Assembly (NCBI GenBank): GCA_905235675.1
Contig: CAJONC010000019.1
Coordinates: forward strand, 1 to 64,000
DNA from: an uncultured Bacteroidales bacterium
Lineage (GTDB): Bacteria; Bacteroidota; Bacteroidia; Bacteroidales; UBA932
Direction: 5' to 3'
Length of the DNA stretch: 64,000 nt
Shown: in pieces, positions 59,543 through 64,000 of the stretch
Layout: each line of letters starts with the position of its first letter
Position numbering within the stretch: position 1 is the first letter of the stretch
Position numbers and translations under genes: made by a program
Notes under the pieces: model-generated
What the model saw: only the letters and a program-made list of their open reading frames with translations
Database searches by the model: none
Told to the model about the DNA's origin: nothing

Positions 59543-60751
59543 TTAATCGCGTCTGTATAAAAGGGAACTGTCGCCGTAACTCAGGAAACGGAAACCGTTC
59601 TCAAGGGCAAAGTTATAAATAGTTCGCCAATCTCCGCCTACAAAAGCGGAAATCAGCAGTATTAGAGTACTTTCCGGCTGATGAAAGTTGGTTACCATCA
59701 TGTCCACGAGGCGGAAACGGAAGCCGGGGACTATGATAATGCGTGTTCCGAGCCTGAGTTCTTCAAGCCTGTTCTTCTCCAGATAGCCTATAATGGCGTC
59801 GAGTGCCTCTTCGGTCGTGTAAGGCAGTTCTTTTTCATACGGATCCCACTGGCCTATGTCGTGCGCTTCGCCATCCTCGATGATGGACACGCCTGCGTAG
59901 TATAGGGATTCGAGGGTGCGGACTGAAGTGGTGCCCACGGCTATCACCGGTCGGCCGCCTTCGCGCAGCTTGCGAAGCAGGGAAAGGGAGACGCTGAAGG
60001 GCTCCCTGTGCATGGGGTGTTCCGATACGAGGGAACTCTTCACAGGCAGGAATGTTCCTGCACCTACGTGCAAACAAACGTTTTGAATATCAATGGACTT
60101 GCCCCTTATTGCCTCAAGCGTTGCCTGAGTAAAATGCAGGCCGGCTGTGGGGGCTGCTACCGATCCCCTGATATGGGCGTAAGTAGTTTGGTAACGGTCG
60201 ATATCAATGGCCTCGGTTTCCCTGTTGAGGTACGGAGGGATGGGAACCTGCCCGCATTCTTCCAGCACTTTGGAGAAAGGCGCGCCTCCCTTCCACCTGA
60301 ACTCCACCGTGCCCGTCTGTCCGTCCCTTTCAATCAGGGACGCTTCCAGATGCATGGCGGCAAGGGTGGAATCTTCAGGACAGTCGTACTGGAGAATATC
60401 GCCTTTCCAGCGCTTTGAATTGCCGATTACACACTTCCATCGGCAACTCTCAACCGAAGCGAAATTCGTATTGTATTCAACGGGGAACACTGGTTCCAGG
60501 CAGAATATTTCTATATGTGCGCCGCTTGTGCGCTTGAAATGCATGCGCGCGGGTACGACCTTGGTATCGTTGAATACCATAAGGGCGTCCTCCGGCAAGA
60601 GTCCCGGCAGATCGCGGAATACCTTTTCGCAGACATCTCCGTCCCTGTAGACAAGGAGTTTGGATGCATCCCGCTCAGGGAGAGGATATTTTGCAATCCT
60701 GTCGTCGGGGAGAGGGTAGTTATAATCTTCGATTCTTATTTGCGGAATCAT
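59543..60751 (-). CDS. queA: S-adenosylmethionine:tRNA ribosyltransferase-isomerase
   Basis: A 402-aa enzyme that adds the cyclopentenediol precursor to 7-aminomethyl-7-deazaguanine in tRNA during queuosine synthesis. Visible: NYPLPDDRIAKYPLPERDASKLLVY at the N terminus, VFNDTKVVPARMHFKRTSGA, PTAGLHFTQATLEAI, and FHQPESTLILLISAF. It is about 45 residues longer than E. coli QueA, as usual in Bacteroidetes. First gene of a two-gene unit with the acyltransferase. Confidence 0.94.
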   Translation of the reverse strand: MIPQIRIEDYNYPLPDDRIAKYPLPERDASKLLVYRDGDVCEKVFRDLPGLLPEDALMVFNDTKVVPARMHFKRTSGAHIEIFCLEPVFPVEYNTNFASVESCRWKCVIGNSKRWKGDILQYDCPEDSTLAAMHLEASLIERDGQTGTVEFRWKGGAPFSKVLEECGQVPIPPYLNRETEAIDIDRYQTTYAHIRGSVAAPTAGLHFTQATLEAIRGKSIDIQNVCLHVGAGTFLPVKSSLVSEHPMHREPFSVSLSLLRKLREGGRPVIAVGTTSVRTLESLYYAGVSIIEDGEAHDIGQWDPYEKELPYTTEEALDAIIGYLEKNRLEELRLGTRIIIVPGFRFRLVDMMVTNFHQPESTLILLISAFVGGDWRTIYNFALENGFRFLSYGDSSLLYRRD

Positions 60752-60772
60752 TCTTCTGAATCATTTATAACA

Positions 60773-60780
60773 CAAAAATA
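60773..60780 (-). promoter_or_regulatory. -7 element (TATTTTTG) of queA
   Basis: Perfect match on the minus strand, 21 nt before the ATG at 60751. No good -33 box. Confidence 0.4.
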
Positions 60781-61177
60781 GGAATTCTTATCTTTCATAA
60801 TGACGCCGGAACCATAGGCGGATACTGTTTTTTACGTTCACAATTTCAAATAAGCCGTATAATTATTGTAAATTTACAAATGTTTTGAGCGTAAATTCAA
60901 ACATTGTTTACATAGTCTATATAAGAAAAATTTATATACCTTTTGTCATTAGATTAAATAGTTTATAATCAGTATTATAAATATAAATAACTAATGCTAA
61001 AATATAGATTTATTTGCCAATAATCGGACTTGAGCCGGAACAATGGTGAAATAAGAGCCAAAAATTTAACTTTATTATTTGAAAATCAGTTATAAATACA
61101 TTCTTATCTAAACTAATGCTTGGTAGTATTTTCAAGCCTTCGACAGCATGATGTTCCATTTGTTTACATAAATTCAA
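60781..61177. other. AT-rich intergenic region without a gene
   Basis: About 400 bp, much more AT-rich than the coding sequence, between queA and the XRE regulator. No ORF of note. It holds TTGTAAATTTACAA (60866-60879, a perfect 14-bp palindrome) and several TTTACA copies (GTTTACATA twice). It could contain regulator sites or an unseen RNA; no structure that I can name. Confidence 0.4.
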
Positions 61178-61213
61178 TTTGCATATTTAAAATAATATCT
61201 TTACATTTGTAAA
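61178..61213 (+). promoter_or_regulatory. Promoter of the XRE gene with overlapping palindrome
   Basis: TTTG (61178-61181), 20-nt spacer, TACATTTG (61202-61209): consensus. A palindrome TTTACA-TT-TGTAAA (61200-61213) covers the -7 box, a likely operator for autoregulation. Confidence 0.6.
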
Positions 61214-61229
61214 AATTAACATTACAAAA

Positions 61230-61694
61230 ATGAACAGTCGTCTTGAACAGTTTTTGAACGCGGAGAACCTTACTCAGGCAGATTTTGCGGATACCCTCGG
61301 GGTCGCACGTGCCAGCGTGTCCCACATTGTCTCCGGACGCAACAAACCAGGCTTCGATTTTTTGGAGAAACTGGCAAGGTTCTACCCTTCCCTGAACCTT
61401 GAATGGTTTATTACAGGCAGGGGCCGCATGTATAAAAACGCTACATTGCAGGCAGAAAGCGCTGAAATTCAAAGCAATAGCGTTGCCGAACCCTCTGTCT
61501 TCGATACTGTGGAAGAAGTAGGTCTATTTGATGGCGATGAAGAACTCGACAGTGTTCCCTCCCCTGCTCCCCTACGTCGCGAGACTAAAAGCAATACTTT
61601 AGATAGAAGTAATAAAGCTATTGATAATAAGAAATCTATTTCAAAGGTGCTCGTTTTTTACAACGACGGAACCTTTGAAGAGTTAGTGAAGTAA
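61230..61694 (+). CDS. XRE-family transcriptional regulator
   Basis: A 154-aa DNA-binding protein. Residues 3-65 are a helix-turn-helix of the Cro/CI type (LTQADFADTLGVARASVSHIVSGRNKPGFDFLEKLARFYP). The middle (75-130) is acidic and low-complexity; the C terminus (KSISKVLVFYNDGTFEELVK) is a short conserved tail found in Bacteroidetes relatives. Targets are unknown; a palindrome on its own -7 box suggests negative autoregulation. cinA follows 25 bp downstream with its own -7 box. Confidence 0.85.
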   Translation: MNSRLEQFLNAENLTQADFADTLGVARASVSHIVSGRNKPGFDFLEKLARFYPSLNLEWFITGRGRMYKNATLQAESAEIQSNSVAEPSVFDTVEEVGLFDGDEELDSVPSPAPLRRETKSNTLDRSNKAIDNKKSISKVLVFYNDGTFEELVK

Positions 61695-61698
61695 GCGA

Positions 61699-61706
61699 TA
61701 TTTTTG
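61699..61706 (+). promoter_or_regulatory. -7 element (TATTTTTG) of cinA
   Basis: Perfect TAnnTTTG just after the XRE stop codon and 14 nt before the cinA ATG. Confidence 0.45.
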
Positions 61707-61719
61707 GTATCTTAGCTGT

Positions 61720-62994
61720 ATGAAAATGACTACAGCTTCGATATGTACGATAGGCGATGAAATACTCATCGGCCAGATCATAGACACCAATTCTTCCTTT
61801 ATTTCCCGGGCGTTGGGTGAAATAGGTGTTAAAACCACCCGTATGCTTTCTATAGGCGACAGCCGCAGGGAGATAATATCAAATCTTCGTAAAGAACTGA
61901 AAACCAATCAGATTGTCGTTTGTACCGGTGGCCTCGGCCCTACCAAAGATGACATTACCAAGGATGCCCTCGCCGCCCTTAGCGGCAGCAGCGGTTATGT
62001 GAAGAATGAAGAGCAGCAGAAAGTTATCCACAGAATTCTGAGTTCCAGGGGCCTGGATGTGCTGGATAGCAACCTTCAGCAGGCCATGGTCCCTGATTCC
62101 TGCGAGGTTATAGTGAACCGCCTGGGCACGGCCCCGATCATGGTCTTCCGCTTCGGCAGGGAAAGATTCGGCCACGAAGCCGTGCTTTACGCAATGCCCG
62201 GAGTCCCCTATGAGACCGAAGCAGCTGTGGGGGACGTTGTCAAAGATATAAAGTCTCACTTTAAACTGGAAGATATATATCATAAAACTGTAATGACTTA
62301 TGGTCTTGCAGAATCTGCTCTTGCCAAATTGATATCCGATTGGGAAAATGCCCTGCCGGACTATATGCACCTTGCCTATCTGCCCAATCCCCTTACAGGC
62401 GTCAGGCTCAGGCTGTCCGTGTACGGAGGGAACGCCTCCGAAATGGCTGCACAGGCGGAATCGCAGATAGAGGCCCTGAAACCCATACTTGGCAATATAA
62501 TGTATGCGGAGTCGGATGATACTCTCGAGGGCACCATAGGACGCCTGCTGCGGGGCACAGGCAAAAGCTTGAGCTGTGCGGAATCCTGCACCGGAGGAGA
62601 GATCGCCCATCTGATTACCACTGTACCCGGATCTTCGGAGTATTTCCTGGGCTCGGTTACATCCTATTCCCCCGAGGTCAAAAAGTCCGTGCTCGGAGTA
62701 AAGGCGACCACCATCGAATACAACGGAATAGTCAGCAGCGCCGTCGCCGAGGCCATGGCGGATGGTGTCCGGAAGCTGACCGGAAGCACTTATTCGGTAG
62801 CCACTACCGGATGGGCTGATTCCTATGGCGACGAGCATGAACCGGCGGGTACCGTATGGGTTGGAATCTCCGGTCCGGCCGGTACGAAGAGCGTCCGATT
62901 CAACTATAAATCCGACCGGAAACGCAACATTGAGCGCTTTGCGGCCTCTGCTATCAATTCACTTCGTTTATATATAGTAGAAAACGATAAATAA
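61720..62994 (+). CDS. cinA: CinA-family protein (NMN deamidase/ADP-ribose pyrophosphatase)
   Basis: A 424-aa two-domain protein. The N-terminal MoCF-like domain (TIGDEILIGQIIDTNSSFIS, CTGGLGPTKDDITKDAL) carries the pyrophosphatase; the C-terminal PncC domain (LSCAESCTGGEIAHLITTVPGSSEYFLGSVTSYS) has the deamidase Ser. It recycles NMN to NAMN, linking to nadE in this window. Near the end the usual AGPGG-type loop reads TTGWADSYGDEHEPAGTVWVG, a variation worth noting. Start at the ATG at 61720 (or 61726). Confidence 0.92.
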   Translation: MKMTTASICTIGDEILIGQIIDTNSSFISRALGEIGVKTTRMLSIGDSRREIISNLRKELKTNQIVVCTGGLGPTKDDITKDALAALSGSSGYVKNEEQQKVIHRILSSRGLDVLDSNLQQAMVPDSCEVIVNRLGTAPIMVFRFGRERFGHEAVLYAMPGVPYETEAAVGDVVKDIKSHFKLEDIYHKTVMTYGLAESALAKLISDWENALPDYMHLAYLPNPLTGVRLRLSVYGGNASEMAAQAESQIEALKPILGNIMYAESDDTLEGTIGRLLRGTGKSLSCAESCTGGEIAHLITTVPGSSEYFLGSVTSYSPEVKKSVLGVKATTIEYNGIVSSAVAEAMADGVRKLTGSTYSVATTGWADSYGDEHEPAGTVWVGISGPAGTKSVRFNYKSDRKRNIERFAASAINSLRLYIVENDK

Positions 62995-63006
62995 TTGATA
63001 ATAAAT

Positions 63007-63051
63007 AAATGTAACATATTTGTTTAAGTCTATAACAATGTTGTTACATTT
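63007..63051. repeat. Inverted repeat downstream of cinA
   Basis: AAATGTAAC (63007-63015) and GTTACATTT (63043-63051) are exact 9-bp complements separated by 27 nt, in an AT-rich gap. The motif resembles the TTTACA/TGTAAA palindromes upstream of the XRE gene. Confidence 0.5.
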
Positions 63052-63091
63052 ACAAATATAAACTATAATCAGAATTTATATTTTATTGATT

Positions 63092-63121
63092 ATCGGCCTT
63101 GGAGGGCTCTCCAGGGCCGAT
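63092..63121. terminator. Hairpin between cinA and the ABC-F gene
   Basis: Stem ATCGGCCTTGGA/TCCAGGGCCGAT (12 bp, one G-U) with an 6-nt loop, directly at the stop codon of the minus-strand gene. The T-rich flank is weak; a bidirectional terminator is likely. Confidence 0.55.
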
Positions 63122-64000
63122 TTAGTCTGAAATCTCGCACCATTCTTCAGTTTTGGCATCAAGTTCCTCTTTTACCTGCAGATACTTCGCGGTAAGCGCC
63201 ATTATGTCGTCGTTTTCGGACGGGTCGCAGAGTGTGCTTTCTATCTCCTTGAGCTCTTTTTCGAGCGTCGAGATCCCGGCCTCAAGCTGCTCGATACGGT
63301 TGCGTCTCTTCCTCTCCTCCCGGCTCTTCTCCTTAGATTCCGCATAGCGGACAGGAGCGGTCCTGGAGGAAGGCGTCTGACCGGAATCATCTTTCCTCTC
63401 CAGTTCCCTGAGGGACTCGATGCGCCGCCTTTCAAGGAATTCGTTCACACCCCCGAGATGCTCCCGCACCTTCCCGTCCCGGAACTCGTATATCTTGTCC
63501 ACGAGGCCGTCCAGGAAGTCGCGGTCGTGCGACACTATCACAAGTGTGCCGTCGTAGGACTTCAGGGCCTGCTTGAGTATATCCTTGCTCTTGATGTCCA
63601 TGTGGTTGGTCGGCTCGTCGAGCGCAAGAAGGTTGTGGCTCTGGAGCATCAGCTTTGCCATTCCGAGCCGGGCCCTCTCCCCTCCGCTGAGCACCGAAAC
63701 GCGCTTGTCTATATCTTCGCCGCGGAACAGGAACTGGGCAAGGATATCGCGCAGCCTGGAACGTATTTCACCCACTGCAATCCTGTCCAGGGTGCTGAAC
63801 ACGGTATCGTTCCTGTCGAGTACATCTTCCTGATTCTGGGCGAAATAGCCTATGTCGACGTTATGGCCCTGCCTGGATTCCCCTGAAATGGGCTCAAGCT
63901 CTCCTGCAATCACCCGCATCATCGTGGTCTTTCCTTCGCCGTTGCGACCCACGAACGCCACCTTCTCTCCCCTCTTTATCTCCAAGTTCGCTTCGGTGAA
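63122..64000 (-). CDS. ABC-F family ATPase, C-terminal part, cut by window edge
   Basis: The frame is open to the end of the window (upstream residues F-T-E-A-N before the listed TTG), so the 5' part lies outside. Visible is the second nucleotide-binding domain: Walker A AFVGRNGEGKTTMMR, Q loop YFAQNQ, signature LSGGERARLGMAKLM, Walker B LLALDEPTNHMD and SHDRDFLDGLVDKI, followed by a charged coiled-coil tail (about the last 90 residues). No membrane domain. ABC-F proteins act on ribosomes (translation or antibiotic protection) or, as Uup, in DNA-related roles; the coiled-coil C terminus fits Uup/YheS-like members. Confidence 0.9.
   Translation of the reverse strand, partial: FTEANLEIKRGEKVAFVGRNGEGKTTMMRVIAGELEPISGESRQGHNVDIGYFAQNQEDVLDRNDTVFSTLDRIAVGEIRSRLRDILAQFLFRGEDIDKRVSVLSGGERARLGMAKLMLQSHNLLALDEPTNHMDIKSKDILKQALKSYDGTLVIVSHDRDFLDGLVDKIYEFRDGKVREHLGGVNEFLERRRIESLRELERKDDSGQTPSSRTAPVRYAESKEKSREERKRRNRIEQLEAGISTLEKELKEIESTLCDPSENDDIMALTAKYLQVKEELDAKTEEWCEISD

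Noticed and set aside
60781-61177. CRISPR array or riboswitch in the AT-rich gap
   Set aside because: No regularly spaced repeats and no conserved riboswitch core that I can recognise.

Overview
The window looks like a 64 kb stretch of a Bacteroidales chromosome. Support: Bacteroidetes-type promoters (-33 TTTG and -7 TAnnTTTG) in front of many genes with no obvious Shine-Dalgarno sites, a TonB-dependent receptor with an OMP_b-brl_3-type barrel, many SPII lipoproteins, an arginine pathway using the succinylornithine-type carbamoyltransferase, and L31 type B. The fairly GC-rich coding sequence would fit a Rikenellaceae/Alistipes-like or uncultured gut lineage, but the sequence alone does not settle the family. 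There is no prophage, CRISPR array, intact IS element or rRNA operon; most of the window is core chromosome.

Layout. 1-1.3 kb: 3' end of a DUF234-type ATPase, a strong hairpin, a small orphan ORF and a DUF2795 gene. 1.5-8.1 kb: Zn/Cd P-type ATPase, a TonB receptor/HAD lipoprotein operon (minus strand) and a BASS-family transporter. 8.1-14.6 kb: rmlB and a WbpM/CapD-like nucleotide-sugar dehydratase (envelope glycan), then a two-gene glp operon in which GlpA is fused to a shortened GlpB, followed by GlpC. 14.6-19.1 kb: acyl-ACP thioesterase/fabZ (minus), nadE, two tRNA-Lys genes and manC. 19.1-25.1 kb: minus-strand envelope operon (MsbA-like ABC exporter, VanZ, amidase/golvesin-domain protein) and a WalJ-like hydrolase. 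25.1-33.6 kb: TPR lipid/periplasmic protein, a degenerate M28 homologue, GDPD lipoprotein, pgi, an M20 dipeptidase and a broken DPP IV gene. 33.6-37.5 kb: tRNA-Glu, rpmE2, glmM, a DUF1343 (NamZ-like) protein and a TonB_C lipoprotein. 37.5-40.1 kb: a long inverted repeat, a catalytically degenerate PriA and an OmpA-family lipoprotein.

40.2-53.0 kb is the metabolic centrepiece: carA-carB followed by argR and a tightly overlapping arginine operon, [GNAT-argG fusion]-argC-argD-argF'-argB-argE-argH. CarAB supplies carbamoyl phosphate to ArgF'; the other genes take glutamate via N-acylated (probably succinylated) intermediates to arginine. Two ArgR-type boxes flank and fill the spacer of the argR promoter, which implies autoregulation. 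53.0-64.0 kb: cytidylate-kinase-like protein, MscS channel, GH88 hydrolase, folE, a small outer-membrane operon with a frameshifted lipoprotein, an acyltransferase, queA, an XRE regulator in an AT-rich region with TTTACA palindromes, cinA, and the 3' part of an ABC-F gene cut by the window edge.

I see no clearly new multi-gene defence or mobile system. The most unusual items are gene-level: the GNAT-ArgG fusion, the ATPase-dead PriA, the GlpA-GlpB fusion, the disrupted DPP IV, the zinc-ligand-poor M28 homologue, and a G9 tract at the rmlB/capD junction.
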